A stretch of 64,000 nt of DNA, from positions 1,068,737 through 1,132,736 of the forward strand of contig NZ_LZQD01000001.1 of the NCBI RefSeq assembly GCF_001858025.1, in the 5' to 3' direction. The notes beneath the pieces were generated by a model that searched no databases, had not been told where the DNA came from, and saw only the letters and a program-made list of their open reading frames with translations. Below, piece by piece: positions 26,036 through 36,336 of this stretch (position 1 is its first letter; each line of letters starts with the position of its first letter). The translations under genes were made by a program, and so were the position numbers. The stretch comes from Trichormus sp. NMC-1. GTDB lineage: Bacteria; Cyanobacteriota; Cyanobacteriia; Cyanobacteriales; Nostocaceae.

Positions 26036-26221
26036 ATGGGGACTAAACGACACAGAATTCAAACAAAACAAATTTTGGAGCAATCCAACTACCAAGGGGC
26101 ATTTGGAAAGTTAACGCTTGAGGAGAGAACCACCTCTGTGTTAGATACCGCAAGGGGTCTAATGTAAGTGGACTCGTTGAACCAAGAATCTCCGTGTCTT
26201 TAGACCTGAGAGTGTCAATTA
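26036..26221 (+). mobile_element. IS200/IS605-like 3' end relic with omega-RNA-like sequence
   Basis: The segment ends in GAACCAAGAATCTCCGTG, TCTTTAGACCTGAGAGTGTCAA, closely like the right end of IS605/IS1341 elements (GAATCCCCG..TTTA..CGGGGAG(T/A)GTCAA), with a weakened hairpin. Upstream a 43-codon open frame (26036-26167) and the run ACCACCTCTGTGTTAGATAC / GCAAGGGGTCTAATG recall the tnpB 3' end and overlapping guide RNA. No tnpB catalytic part remains. It lies between tal and pyk, in the antisense direction to both. Alternative: an unrelated structured RNA such as 6S RNA, which I consider less likely. Confidence 0.5.
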
Positions 26222-26321
26222 AACTCTTTCATCTTCCACACAATTCCGATTCTGGCAATTTTTCTTAACGATTGCCTAATTTTCCTGACTTGGCTTAGGC
26301 CTCAGCCCTATTTTAGATGCG

Positions 26322-27752
26322 TCATGCTGTAATTGGCTGTCCAATAGAATGCACTTTAATTAAACTAGTTGTTCCTGATTGACCAACTGGGATACCAGAG
26401 GTAATGACCACTTTATCACCGTCCTTGGCAAAACCCCCTTCCACAACGCTGTTGACGACTTTCATAAACATCTCTTCAGCACTATGTACAGGTGGAATCA
26501 GTAAAGGTTCCACACCCCAAGATAGTGCTAACTGACGGTAAGCAATAGCCTCTGAGGTAAGGGTAATAATCGGAGTCAGAGGACGATATTTAGAAATCAG
26601 TCTAGCTGTATTCCCAGAAGTGGTGTTACAGAGAATTGCTTTAGAACCGGTTTCATAAGCAATCCGACAAACTGCTTGGGCTACAGATTCGGTAACACTC
26701 AGACAACCGGCTTCATGATTCCAGGAATGTCTACTACCCGGTTTGAGCGCCGTTTCTGTTTGTACAGCGATATTGTGCATCATCTGCACAGCAGCAATAG
26801 GATATTCTCCCACAGCAGTTTCTCCAGACAGCATCACAGCATCCGTACCATCTAAGATAGAGTTAGCAACGTCGGTAGCCTCTGCGCGGGTGGGGTCCGG
26901 GGCGCTAATCATCGACTCTAACATTTGGGTAGCAGTAATTACCGGCTTACCAGCATGATTACAGCGACGAGTGATGTCTTTTTGAATTAAGGGGACTTCG
27001 TGAATTGGTACTTCCACTCCCAAATCGCCACGAGCGATCATAATTGCGTCAGCAGCATTGAGGATAGAATCTAGCTGTTCTACGGCTTCTGCGCGTTCGA
27101 TTTTGGCAATGAGGCGGATTTTTGCACCAGCAGCTTCAATCATTCTTTTGGCAGGTTCGAGGTCTTGAGGCGATCGCACAAAAGAAACTGCCACCCAGTC
27201 TACACCCAACTGAATCCCAAACCGCAAATCCATTAAATCCTTTTCTGTAATCGAACTTACAGGTAAAGGAGTTGCGGGTAAATTCACACCTTTATGAGTC
27301 GAAACCAAACCCCCAGTATTGACATGAGCGCGAATTTTATCAGCATCACGACTCGTCACAGTCAACTTCACCCGACCATCATTAATTAAAATTGGTTCAC
27401 CAGGACGCACCATAGCGAACAACGTTGGTAGCGGTAGAGGTAATTCATCAATAGTTTCACCCTTATCTTGCAACAGAAAAGTCACTTCGCTACCAGCTTC
27501 TAACATTAATCCTTCTGGTGGTAACTTCCCCAGACGGATTTTCGGACCACACAAATCTTGCATAATAGCGATCGGTCTTTGTAAGTCGCTACTAATGCGC
27601 CGCAAATGGTGAAAAGTTTGGGCGTGAGCCTCATAAGCCCCATGAGAAAAATTCAGCCGCGCCACATTCATTCCCGCCCTCACCAAAGCTTCTAGCTTTT
27701 CAGGTGTACAAGTAGCAGGACCAACAGTACAGATAATTTTAGTTCGACGCAT
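26322..27752 (-). CDS. pyk: Pyruvate kinase
   Basis: A 476-residue glycolytic enzyme converting phosphoenolpyruvate and ADP to pyruvate and ATP. Seen: RRTKIICTVGPATCTPEKLE, MNVARLNFSHGAYEAH, the substrate/metal motif IMIARGDLGVEVP, and the family signature IRLIAKIERAEAVEQLD with the catalytic Lys-Ile-Glu. The C-terminal allosteric domain (ILCNTTSGNTARLISKYRP, VITSGIPVGQSGTT) is complete; the extra PEP-utiliser domain of longer cyanobacterial pyruvate kinases is absent. It lies downstream of gap1 on the same strand, 225 bp away across a repeat region. Confidence 0.95.
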   Translation of the reverse strand: MRRTKIICTVGPATCTPEKLEALVRAGMNVARLNFSHGAYEAHAQTFHHLRRISSDLQRPIAIMQDLCGPKIRLGKLPPEGLMLEAGSEVTFLLQDKGETIDELPLPLPTLFAMVRPGEPILINDGRVKLTVTSRDADKIRAHVNTGGLVSTHKGVNLPATPLPVSSITEKDLMDLRFGIQLGVDWVAVSFVRSPQDLEPAKRMIEAAGAKIRLIAKIERAEAVEQLDSILNAADAIMIARGDLGVEVPIHEVPLIQKDITRRCNHAGKPVITATQMLESMISAPDPTRAEATDVANSILDGTDAVMLSGETAVGEYPIAAVQMMHNIAVQTETALKPGSRHSWNHEAGCLSVTESVAQAVCRIAYETGSKAILCNTTSGNTARLISKYRPLTPIITLTSEAIAYRQLALSWGVEPLLIPPVHSAEEMFMKVVNSVVEGGFAKDGDKVVITSGIPVGQSGTTSLIKVHSIGQPITA

Positions 27753-27828
27753 AACAAAAGTAGGGAGTAACGGTAAAGTAGCGCACCCCGTTAAGCCCGT
27801 TTCACTTTAAGATTGATACAAATGGACA

Positions 27829-27891
27829 GACGCGGGGACGCGGGGATGGGGAGACGCGGGGACGTGGGGACGTGGGGACGTGGGGATGGGA
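27829..27891 (+). repeat. G-rich tandem repeat (GACGTGGGGACGCGGGGA type)
   Basis: Seven or so GACG(C/T)GGGGA units between pyk and gap1. The runs of four G spaced by short linkers could form a G-quadruplex on this strand. A 64-codon open frame across it is an artefact of the repeat. It is followed by GTCACCTGTCACCTGTCCCC (27953 on). Confidence 0.8.
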
Positions 27892-27977
27892 AGAATAACC
27901 TTCTAACTCTTGCCTACTCCCAGTTCCCCATTCCTTATTCCCTTCTTAACTGTCACCTGTCACCTGTCCCCTGTCAC

Positions 27978-29051
<1,074 letters not shown>

Positions 29052-29130
29052 TTAATTCTAATCTGACTTAGCTGATCGTTACAGTCACAAAAGGCATAAA
29101 GCCGATTTAGCTGGCATATTTTAAGGTTTA

Positions 29131-29172
29131 GTTATTGGTCATTGATCATTAATCATTGGTCATTAGTGATTA
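29131..29172. repeat. TCATTGG/TCATTAA heptanucleotide array
   Basis: TATTGGTCATTGATCATTAA and TCATTGGTCATTAGTGAT: period-7 STRR of the same type as at 16428 and 51966. Confidence 0.75.
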
Positions 29173-29230
29173 TTGGATACATCATTTAAATAACGGTGTA
29201 TCTGTGTTAAAAATAAATCTGTTTATAATT

Positions 29231-29749
29231 TTACCTTTTACCTAACTTCCAATCTTCACCACCAGGTAATTGAATTAAAAGTTGAGCAATAGCGGCTGGT
29301 AACTCCTTAATAGAATGTGCATAAGTCAATTCTATAAATTTCAAAGCAGTAGAAATTACCTGATTTTTATCTACCATTTCTGCTAGTTGAAATTCATTAT
29401 AAACTCCATTTAATACTTCTAAACTTGCATCAGCTATTGCTAGTTCAATTTCATCTTCTAACCAACTATCCCATTCATCTTGATTGATATAATAGGATTT
29501 TTTATTTTCTTTGAGATTTACTTTTTTAATTTCTATGAGCGAATTACGAATAGATGCAACCCAAGAATTAGTTAAGCGTTGTTCCACTTGATTCTTAATC
29601 AAATGAATTAACAGAATCCTTAAAAAGGCTTGGATATTCCGTAAAATAGCTTGTTTACTCATCCCCTCCAACTCATCCACAATAGCCAAAGCATCAGCAT
29701 AACGTCCTGTTAAAATACTGTTTCTGAGGTCTATTAATTCCTGAGTCAT
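29231..29749 (-). CDS. DUF29 family protein, copy 2
   Basis: A 172-residue protein of the cyanobacterial DUF29 type: MTQELIDLRNSILTGRYADA, ELEGMSKQAILRNIQAFL, ILLIHLIKNQVEQRLTNSW and SIRNSLIEI. It is a helical cytoplasmic protein with no known activity. It lies 13 bp after a paralogue of exactly the same length; the N-terminal 115 residues are nearly the same in both, while the C-terminal third has diverged. This is a tandem duplication and a two-gene operon. Confidence 0.7.
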   Translation of the reverse strand: MTQELIDLRNSILTGRYADALAIVDELEGMSKQAILRNIQAFLRILLIHLIKNQVEQRLTNSWVASIRNSLIEIKKVNLKENKKSYYINQDEWDSWLEDEIELAIADASLEVLNGVYNEFQLAEMVDKNQVISTALKFIELTYAHSIKELPAAIAQLLIQLPGGEDWKLGKR

Positions 29750-29762
29750 ATTTTATTACCTC

Positions 29763-30281
29763 TTAGCTTTTACCTAATTTCCAATCTTCACCACCGGGTA
29801 AATCACCTAAATATTCATCTATTGTATCAGGTAATTCTTTGATTTGATAGTTATAGGTAAATGTGAGTAATTCTGTAGCGGCTAATATTAATTGTTCATG
29901 ATTTAAAAGTTGTGAAAGTTGTTTTCTAGTAAATTTACCATTCATCACTTCTAAAGCAGCATCAGCTATTGCTAATTCAATTTCTTCTTGTAACCAACTA
30001 TCCCATTCATCTTGATTAATGTAATAGGATTTTTTGTTTTCTTTCAGATTAATATCTTGAATTTCCACCAGGGAGTTACGAATAGAAGCAACCCAGGAAT
30101 TGGTTAACTGTTGTTCTATTTGATTTTTTATTAAATGTATTAACAGCACCTTGAGAAAAGATTTGATTTGTCGTAATATCGCTTTTTTACTCATCCCCTC
30201 TAACTCGTCAACAATAGCTAAAGCATCGTGATAACGTCCTGCTAAAATACTATTTCTGAGGTCTATTAATTCCTGTGTCAT
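29763..30281 (-). CDS. DUF29 family protein, copy 1
   Basis: A 172-residue paralogue of the following gene, with the same start (MTQELIDLRNSILAGRYHDA) and the same last residues (LPGGEDWKLGK). The segment 120-160 (FTRKQLSQLLNHEQLILAAT) differs most, so that part probably carries the specific role. DUF29 proteins are widespread and often multicopy in cyanobacteria; function unknown. The gene starts about 105 bp before the end of the phosphoketolase gene, with a hairpin repeat between. Confidence 0.7.
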   Translation of the reverse strand: MTQELIDLRNSILAGRYHDALAIVDELEGMSKKAILRQIKSFLKVLLIHLIKNQIEQQLTNSWVASIRNSLVEIQDINLKENKKSYYINQDEWDSWLQEEIELAIADAALEVMNGKFTRKQLSQLLNHEQLILAATELLTFTYNYQIKELPDTIDEYLGDLPGGEDWKLGKS

Positions 30282-30340
30282 CTCTATGAACCTTGAATTT
30301 AAAACTTACTAATATCAATATAACAAAAATATCAAGAGGC

Positions 30341-30373
30341 AGATCCCCGACTTCTTCGAGAAGTCGGGGATCT
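30341..30373. repeat. Hairpin repeat AGATCCCCGACTTCTT...
   Basis: A 33-bp hairpin: AGATCCCCGACTTCT, TCG, AGAAGTCGGGGATCT. A second copy is at 37205-37237. Placed just after the xfp stop codon (minus strand), it may also act as a terminator. Confidence 0.85.
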
Positions 30374-30387
30374 TTAGCATCTAGGGT

Positions 30388-32769
30388 CTAATAAGTCCAC
30401 TTCCAATCGCGGATTTCTGGCATATCTTCGCCGTGAGTCTCGATATAATGCTTATGTTCAATCAAAGTATCTTGTAATCTTTGCTTCACATAAGCAGCTT
30501 TAGAACCTAATTTTGGTACACGATCTATGACATCCATTACTAAGTGGAATCTATCTAAATCATTCATCACCACCATATCAAAAGGTGTTGTTGTTGTTCC
30601 TTCTTCTTTATAACCACGAACATGAAGATTTTTGTGGTTAGTATGACGATAGGTGAGACGATGAATTAACCAAGGATAACCATGAAAAGCAAAGATAATT
30701 GGTTTATCAGTTGTGAAAATAATGTCAAAATCTTTGCTGCTTAAACCGTGAGGATGTTCACTTTGTGGCTGTAGTTTCATCAAATTAACTACATTCACTA
30801 CCCGCACTTTTAAATCTGGGAAGTTTTGGCGCAAAATATCTACTGCTGCTAGAGTTTCCAAAGTAGGAATATCCCCAGCACAAGCCATAACTACATCAGG
30901 TTCACCATCTAAATCACTGCTCGCCCATTCCCAAATTCCTAAACCTTTAGTACAGTGTTTAATGGCTGCATCCATGTCTAAATATTGTAATGCAGGTTGT
31001 TTGCCGGCAACAATAACATTGACATAATGACGACTTCTTAAACAATGGTCAGTAACAGATAGCAAAGTATTAGCATCAGGTGGCAGATAGACGCGAACAA
31101 TCTCGGCTTTTTTGTTAATTACGTGGTCAATAAAACCGGGGTCTTGGTGTGAAAAACCGTTGTGGTCTTGTCGCCAAACATGGGAAGTGAGAAGATAATT
31201 TAATGATGCAATTGGTCTTCTCCAGGGAATTTCCAGAGTTGTTTTTAACCATTTGGCGTGTTGGTTAAACATCGAATCAATGATGTGAATAAATGCTTCA
31301 TAACAGGAGAAGAAACCATGACGACCTGTAAGCAGATATCCTTCTAACCATCCTTGACAATTGGTTTCACTAAGCATTTCCATGACTCGACCACTTGCTG
31401 ATAAATGGTCATCTTCCGGGAGAGTTTCGGCTACCCAAGTGCGGCCTGTGACTTCTAATACTGGATCAAGACGATTTGATGCGGTTTCGTCAGGACCAAA
31501 AACTCGGAAGTTGCGGCTTTCTTCATTGAGTTTCATGATATCCCGCAGGAACTTACCACTAACTTTAGTAGCTTCTGCGATCGCTTTCCCAGGAGAAGGA
31601 ACAGCTACAGCATAATCTTCAAATTCGGGCATAATCAAGTCACGCAGCAATATACCGCCGTTGGTGTGGGGGTTGTCTCCCATGCGACGTTGACCTTGGG
31701 GTGCTAGTTCTGCAAGTTCAGGAATTAGTGTACCGTTAACATCAAAGAGTTCTTCTGGTTTGTAACTCTTCATCCAGTCTTCGAGGAGTTGCAGATGTTC
31801 TGGATTACCAACTACATTACCAAAGGGGACTTGATGCGATCGCCAATAATCTTCTGTTTTCTTCCCGTCAACTTCTTTCGGCCCAGTCCAACCTTTAGGA
31901 GTCCGCAAAATAATCATCGGCCATTGCGGGCGTTCTTTGAAACCATGTACCCGCGCTTCTCTTTGGATACCTTGAATTTCTTGAATGATTGTATCTAAAG
32001 TTGCCGCCATTTTTTGGTGAACTTCAGCAGGATCTGAACCTTCCACAAAGTAAGGTTTATAGCCATAGCCGATAAACAAGCTTTCTAATTCATCATGAGG
32101 TATCCGTGCTAATACTGTAGGATTGGCAATTTTATACCCATTCAAATGCAGAATTGGTAAAACCGCACCATCAGTAACAGGGTTGAGGAATTTGTTAGAA
32201 TGCCAACTGGTAGCTAATGCGCCAGTTTCTGCTTCTCCGTCACCAACAACCGCAGCGACGATTAAATCAGGGTTGTCAAAAACAGCACCAAAGGCGTGTA
32301 CCAAAGCATAACCGAGTTCTCCCCCTTCATGGATAGAACCGGGGGTTTCGGGTGCGACGTGGCTGGGAATACCACCAGGGAAGGAGAATTGTTTGAACAG
32401 TTTTTGCATTCCTCCAGCATCTTGGGTGATGTTGGGGTAATATTCGCTATATGTTCCTTCTAAGTAAGTGTTGGCGACAAGTCCGGGTCCACCGTGTCCG
32501 GGTCCAGCTATGTATATGGTGCTGAGGTCGTATTTTTTAATGACTCTGTTCAGGTGGGCGTAAATCAAGTTTAGCCCTGGGGTAGTTCCCCAATGTCCTA
32601 ATAGTCTGGGTTTGACGTGTTCTTGTTTGAGTGGTTCTTTCAGTAGGGGGTTGTCGAGGAGGTATATTTGTCCGACTGAGAGATAGTTGGCTGCACGCCA
32701 ATAAGCATTGATTTTCTGTAGTTCTGTATCTGATAATGGCTTGATTTGTGGAGTGCTGGCTAATGTCAT
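30388..32769 (-). CDS. xfp: Xylulose-5-phosphate/fructose-6-phosphate phosphoketolase
   Basis: A 793-residue thiamine-diphosphate enzyme splitting xylulose-5-P (or fructose-6-P) with phosphate into acetyl phosphate and glyceraldehyde-3-P (or erythrose-4-P). Seen: [30 protein letters not shown], the ThDP/Mg motif [20 protein letters not shown], and the C-terminal half with [18 protein letters not shown]. Length and order match the family. In cyanobacteria the enzyme gives acetyl phosphate from sugars, in the dark or under mixotrophy, bypassing decarboxylation. It stands near tal, pyk and gap1. Confidence 0.95.
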   Translation of the reverse strand: MTLASTPQIKPLSDTELQKINAYWRAANYLSVGQIYLLDNPLLKEPLKQEHVKPRLLGHWGTTPGLNLIYAHLNRVIKKYDLSTIYIAGPGHGGPGLVANTYLEGTYSEYYPNITQDAGGMQKLFKQFSFPGGIPSHVAPETPGSIHEGGELGYALVHAFGAVFDNPDLIVAAVVGDGEAETGALATSWHSNKFLNPVTDGAVLPILHLNGYKIANPTVLARIPHDELESLFIGYGYKPYFVEGSDPAEVHQKMAATLDTIIQEIQGIQREARVHGFKERPQWPMIILRTPKGWTGPKEVDGKKTEDYWRSHQVPFGNVVGNPEHLQLLEDWMKSYKPEELFDVNGTLIPELAELAPQGQRRMGDNPHTNGGILLRDLIMPEFEDYAVAVPSPGKAIAEATKVSGKFLRDIMKLNEESRNFRVFGPDETASNRLDPVLEVTGRTWVAETLPEDDHLSASGRVMEMLSETNCQGWLEGYLLTGRHGFFSCYEAFIHIIDSMFNQHAKWLKTTLEIPWRRPIASLNYLLTSHVWRQDHNGFSHQDPGFIDHVINKKAEIVRVYLPPDANTLLSVTDHCLRSRHYVNVIVAGKQPALQYLDMDAAIKHCTKGLGIWEWASSDLDGEPDVVMACAGDIPTLETLAAVDILRQNFPDLKVRVVNVVNLMKLQPQSEHPHGLSSKDFDIIFTTDKPIIFAFHGYPWLIHRLTYRHTNHKNLHVRGYKEEGTTTTPFDMVVMNDLDRFHLVMDVIDRVPKLGSKAAYVKQRLQDTLIEHKHYIETHGEDMPEIRDWKWTY

Positions 32770-32880
32770 TTGAAACTCCGGTAAGAGGTAGTTACACCAA
32801 TGTCAGTGTAATGCTTTGCTATTGCTGTGTCATCTTACCTATGATTAGTTTTTCTGGGGGGAAGTTACATATTTTTTTTA

Positions 32881-32930
32881 TCTCACGCAGAGGCGCTGTG
32901 TTTATTAGGCGTTTGCGTAGCCTGTCATAA
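32881..32930. repeat. CACGCAGAGGCGC repeat and GTTTGCGTAGCCTG motif
   Basis: TCTCACGCAGAGGCGCTGTG followed by TTAGGCGTTTGCGTAGCCTG, dispersed elements in the xfp-phnD divergent gap (32770-32991). The region should also hold both promoters; a loose Pho-box-like CTTAACTTATTGACTTTTA is at 32949 on. Confidence 0.5.
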
Positions 32931-32991
32931 TTATTCATGAGTTTTTATCTTAACTTATTGACTTTTATTCCTAAAACCTCTAAATTCATTT

Positions 32992-34032
32992 ATGGAAATA
33001 GTTGAAACTAATTTGCAAAAATACTGGGAATTATTCTTAATGAAAAGTCAGAAAATGAGTGTGAGCAAAAAAGGCTTATTATTGGGTGCTAGTGGGGCAT
33101 TTGCAGCCCTCACAGGTTTTTTTGTCAGCACCTTGGGGGGAATGCAAGCCACAGTGGCTAACCCCAATTTGAATCAACCAACACCACGCTTACTTGCCCA
33201 AAAACTCAAAACTTTAACAATAGTTTTTCCTAGTCGTTCTGATTCTACAGATTTGCAAACTAAAGCCAACGCTGTAGGTAGCTTTTTGTCAAAAGAATTG
33301 GGAATTCCTGTCAAAGCCCAGATCGGTGATGATACAGCAGCAGTGGAAGCATTGAGAGCAAATCGCGCTGATGTGGCTTTCTTGAGTAGTCGTCCCGCTT
33401 TGAAAGCTGAACAATTGGCAAATGCTCGTATGTACTTAGCTGAAGTTCGTGCCAATTATTCTGGTAGATTTACTTACGACTCCATATTTGTTGTCCCCGC
33501 AAACAGCCAACTGAAAAGTAAGACTACCCCAAAAGCAACTTTAGAACAACTGCGGGGTAAAAAAATGGCTTTTACTTCTCCTACATCCGGTTCTGGGTTT
33601 ATTTTCCCCGTGGGTGAGTTGGTAAAGCGGGGTTTTGTGCCTAATAAAGACCGCATGGATGGTTTCTTTGGTCAAATTACCTACGGTGGTAATTACAGCA
33701 AAGCTTTAGATGCGGTAGTTCGCGGTCAAGCAGATGTGGCTGTTGTATCAGAATATGCTCTGTTCCCTCCCTATATCTCCGCTGAAGACAGAAGTAAGTT
33801 AAGAGTTCTGCATAAAGTTTCTGGTGTTCCTGCTCATGGTATTGCTATTGATGATGATGTTCCAGTAGTAATGCGGGAAAAAATTATTAATGCTCTCCTG
33901 AAGTTAAACAAGCCAGAAAATAACGCCATGTTCAAGAGCTTGTATAATTCTACAGAATTGGTCAGAGTTGATCACAATCGTCACCTCAAACCTGTCCGCG
34001 AAGCCCTCAAAAATGTAGGTATGGAACCATAA
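32992..34032 (+). CDS. phnD: Phosphate/phosphonate ABC transporter, substrate-binding protein
   Basis: A 346-residue PhnD-type periplasmic protein if read from ATG 32992. The hydrophobic export signal (LLLGASGAFAALTGFFVSTLG) sits unusually far in, so a start at the ATG at 33040 or 33055 (MSVSKKGLLLG) is as likely. Core: LKTLTIVFPSRSDSTDLQTK, GDDTAAVEALRANRADVAFLS, KMAFTSPTSGSGFIFPVGEL. PhnD proteins bind phosphonates, phosphite or phosphate esters. First gene of phnD-phnC-phnE. No C-P lyase, phosphonatase or phosphite dehydrogenase gene is next to it. Confidence 0.85.
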   Translation: MEIVETNLQKYWELFLMKSQKMSVSKKGLLLGASGAFAALTGFFVSTLGGMQATVANPNLNQPTPRLLAQKLKTLTIVFPSRSDSTDLQTKANAVGSFLSKELGIPVKAQIGDDTAAVEALRANRADVAFLSSRPALKAEQLANARMYLAEVRANYSGRFTYDSIFVVPANSQLKSKTTPKATLEQLRGKKMAFTSPTSGSGFIFPVGELVKRGFVPNKDRMDGFFGQITYGGNYSKALDAVVRGQADVAVVSEYALFPPYISAEDRSKLRVLHKVSGVPAHGIAIDDDVPVVMREKIINALLKLNKPENNAMFKSLYNSTELVRVDHNRHLKPVREALKNVGMEP

Positions 34033-34118
34033 TTAAGAAGGGGTAAAGCGCAATGCTCAACCCCTAAAATAATTACTCCCTAAGTCAAATTACCAATTAC
34101 TAATTAACTGATACCAGC

Positions 34119-34850
34119 GTGAAACTGATTGAATGTCATAATTTAGAGACAGCTTATACTGCATCTTTGAACCGTCCCATCCTCAATGATATTAATCTTG
34201 ATATACATCAAGGTGAGTTTGTGGTGTTATTGGGACTCAATGGTGCTGGTAAGTCTACATTATTGCGATCGCTGGTAGGGTTAGTGCCATTGGTACAGGG
34301 AGAAATTCACATTAATCATCTACAAATGACCCCCCAAACATTGCCGAAAATTCGCCGAGATATTGCCATGTTATTTCAAGGTGGTGGACTAATTCGCCAA
34401 TTATCAGCAATTGAAAATGTTTTGTGTGGTCGTTTGGGTGTGAGAACAACTGCACAAACTTTGTTTGGTTTTCCTAAACGCGATCGCATTCTTGCTCAAG
34501 AATTATTAGAACAATTGGGTTTAAAAGATAAAATATATCAAAAAACCAGTCAACTCAGCGGAGGACAGCAACAAAGAGTAGCGATCGCTCGTGCTTTAAT
34601 TCAATCCCCACAAATACTGTTAGCAGATGAACCTATTACCGGTTTAGATGTAGTTGCATCCCAACAAGTGATGGAAACTTTATCTCAACTCAATACCCAG
34701 CAAGGCTTAACTATTATTGCAGTTTTACATGATTTAGGCATCGCCGCAGCATACGCTCACCGAGCTATAGTTTTAGATGCGGGACGTATTATTTATGATG
34801 GAAATTGTGATAATCTACAAGAAAAATTTGCCCAGGTTTTAAGTTATTAG
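34119..34850 (+). CDS. phnC: Phosphonate-type ABC transporter, ATP-binding protein
   Basis: A 243-residue ATPase starting with GTG at 34119. Walker A LGLNGAGKSTLLRSL (about 37-51), Q-loop AMLFQGGGLI, signature QLSGGQQQRVAIARAL, Walker B ILLADEPITGLD and switch His in AVLHDLG. It energises uptake with the permease encoded 130 bp downstream. The phnD-C-E order is standard. Two HIP1 sites lie inside. Confidence 0.88.
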   Translation: MKLIECHNLETAYTASLNRPILNDINLDIHQGEFVVLLGLNGAGKSTLLRSLVGLVPLVQGEIHINHLQMTPQTLPKIRRDIAMLFQGGGLIRQLSAIENVLCGRLGVRTTAQTLFGFPKRDRILAQELLEQLGLKDKIYQKTSQLSGGQQQRVAIARALIQSPQILLADEPITGLDVVASQQVMETLSQLNTQQGLTIIAVLHDLGIAAAYAHRAIVLDAGRIIYDGNCDNLQEKFAQVLSY

Positions 34851-34934
34851 AAATATAGCCTTGGACAGGGTGGTTAGTACATCAATTGATAATATAACTC
34901 CCACTAAAAAACATTTTACTCCTGACTCCTGTAC

Positions 34935-34954
34935 GGGCGAACGGCCGTTCGCCC
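34935..34954. repeat. GGGCGAACGGCCGTTCGCCC palindrome
   Basis: A perfect 20-bp palindrome between phnC and phnE, a common small dispersed element of cyanobacteria. It is framed by CTGACTCCTG motifs (CTCCTGACTCCTG before, CTGACTCCTGAC after). Confidence 0.8.
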
Positions 34955-34978
34955 CTTCTGACTCCTGACAAAAACCTT

Positions 34979-35773
34979 ATGAAAAAATCTGTTAAACCAC
35001 AATTACTACATAATTACTCTTGGTTAATTAATCTAGCCATTCTATTCTTAATAATAGGGGTTTATATTTGGGCTTTACAAGGCTTACAAGTTGATTTTAA
35101 TCTACTAAAAGATAGCTGGCCTTATATAATTGATTTTATTGTCAGGTTATTTCCCCCAGATTGGAAAGTTGTAGATATAGCAATTAAGGCATTAATTGAA
35201 ACTGTGCAAATGTCACTGTGGGGAACTTCTATTGGTGCTATTCTCTCCCTACCAATTGCGATCGCTAGTGCTAATAATATTGCTCCCCTCTGGTTACGCT
35301 GGTTAGCAAATTTACTGCAAAATGCCGTTCGTTCCGTTCCCTCTATTATCCTGGGTTTAATCTTCGTTGCCGCTACAGGCTTAGGCGCACCCGCCGGAAC
35401 TTTAGCATTATCAATCTATACTATTGGCTACCTTGCTAAATTTTATCAACAAGCAATTGAAGACGTAGATTCTCGTTCTTTAGAATCTTTACAAGTTGTT
35501 GGTGCATCGAGAATCCAAATAGCCCAATATGGAATATTACCCCAAGTATTACCCTTGGGATTAGGTTATACTTTTTGGATGTTTGAGTACAATATCCGTG
35601 CAGCTTCTGTACTTGGTGTAGTTGGTGCAGGTGGAATTGGTTTTCAGTTAAAAAGTTATATAGATGGTTTTGAGTATAATAAAGCCACAACTATGATGTT
35701 AGTGCTTTTGGTGGTGGTGACGCTAATTGATATTTTTAGTAGCAAATTACGTCGTTATTTGGATTCAATGTAG
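34979..35773 (+). CDS. phnE: Phosphonate-type ABC transporter, permease
   Basis: A 264-residue inner-membrane protein with about six helices (first at 16-34, LINLAILFLIIGVYIWALQ). The ABC permease EAA loop is seen as YQQAIEDVDSRSLESLQVVG and VPSIILGLIFVAATGLGAPAG is a typical PhnE segment. It completes the importer with phnC and phnD. Substrate (phosphonate, phosphite or phosphate ester) cannot be read from the sequence. Confidence 0.88.
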   Translation: MKKSVKPQLLHNYSWLINLAILFLIIGVYIWALQGLQVDFNLLKDSWPYIIDFIVRLFPPDWKVVDIAIKALIETVQMSLWGTSIGAILSLPIAIASANNIAPLWLRWLANLLQNAVRSVPSIILGLIFVAATGLGAPAGTLALSIYTIGYLAKFYQQAIEDVDSRSLESLQVVGASRIQIAQYGILPQVLPLGLGYTFWMFEYNIRAASVLGVVGAGGIGFQLKSYIDGFEYNKATTMMLVLLVVVTLIDIFSSKLRRYLDSM

Positions 35774-35848
35774 AGTTATCTTTAATATTTTTGTGGTGGG
35801 ATGTTAGAGATTTTTTTTATGTCACGCAGAGGAGGAGGAGTTAAGTAT

Positions 35849-36283
35849 TTAAGCATCTTTAAAAAAGACAGCAGGAGAAATATGAAAGAATTTAGCTAGT
35901 TTTTCTATGTGATTTACTGTCATTTGTTGCTTTCCACTGAAAATGTCAGATAAAACTGTTTCTTGTTCAAAAATTGGTATTAAATCTTGGGGTTGTAAAT
36001 TTAATTCTTCAAGTAATACTTTTAATAATTCGCTTCCATAAATATCAGCTACAGGATAATGTTCTTCTTCATATTCAGATACTACCAATCCTAATAGATG
36101 AAGATAATCTCGTTCGTCAGGAGTTAGCCTTTCTTGATCTAGTAAGGAATCAATGATATTTTGAGTGGTAGCTAGTTCTTCCTCTGATGTAATTTTGCGG
36201 GGAGGAAAAGCGGTAATCAATTCTAGATAGGTTTTAGGTGTACCAAGGGTCTTGTTTCCAATTTTGTTTGTCATATTCTGCAT
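35849..36283 (-). CDS. higA: HigA-type antitoxin with helix-turn-helix domain
   Basis: A 144-residue protein of the HigA/Xre group: an N-terminal helical part (ITSEEELATTQNIIDSLLDQ, LTPDERDYLHLLGLVVSEYE) and a C-terminal HTH (about 88-140: LEELNLQPQDLIPIFEQETVLSDIFSG split over two helices, then LAKFFHISPAVFF). It would bind and block a HigB mRNA interferase and repress its own operon. The toxin gene normally precedes it, but only a 31-codon toxin tail survives there, so this is an orphan antitoxin. Start could be the second Met (MTNKIGNKT) instead. Confidence 0.75.
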   Translation of the reverse strand: MQNMTNKIGNKTLGTPKTYLELITAFPPRKITSEEELATTQNIIDSLLDQERLTPDERDYLHLLGLVVSEYEEEHYPVADIYGSELLKVLLEELNLQPQDLIPIFEQETVLSDIFSGKQQMTVNHIEKLAKFFHISPAVFFKDA

Positions 36284-36329
36284 GGGTAAGGATATGGCGA
36301 ATATAAACTTTTGCTGATAATGTGCATAT
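36234..36329 (-). pseudogene. C-terminal remnant of a HigB-like toxin
   Basis: In the frame one off from higA the strand reads ICTLSAKVYIRHILTHAEYD, KQNWKQDPWYT and a stop; HigB toxins end with VYIRxVxTHxEYDKxxWK. A TAG lies directly before the fragment, and there is no room for the missing ~65 N-terminal residues, since an unrelated gene ends at 36337. The fragment overlaps the higA start. Confidence 0.7.
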
Positions 36330-36336
36330 CTAGAAG

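Noticed and set aside
26036-26221. 6S RNA or other housekeeping RNA
   Set aside because: I could not fit the long closing stem and central bubble of 6S RNA, while the end matches IS605 right ends better.
32949-32967. Pho box upstream of phnD
   Set aside because: CTTAACTTATTGACTTTTA only loosely follows the cyanobacterial consensus; too weak for a separate regulatory call.
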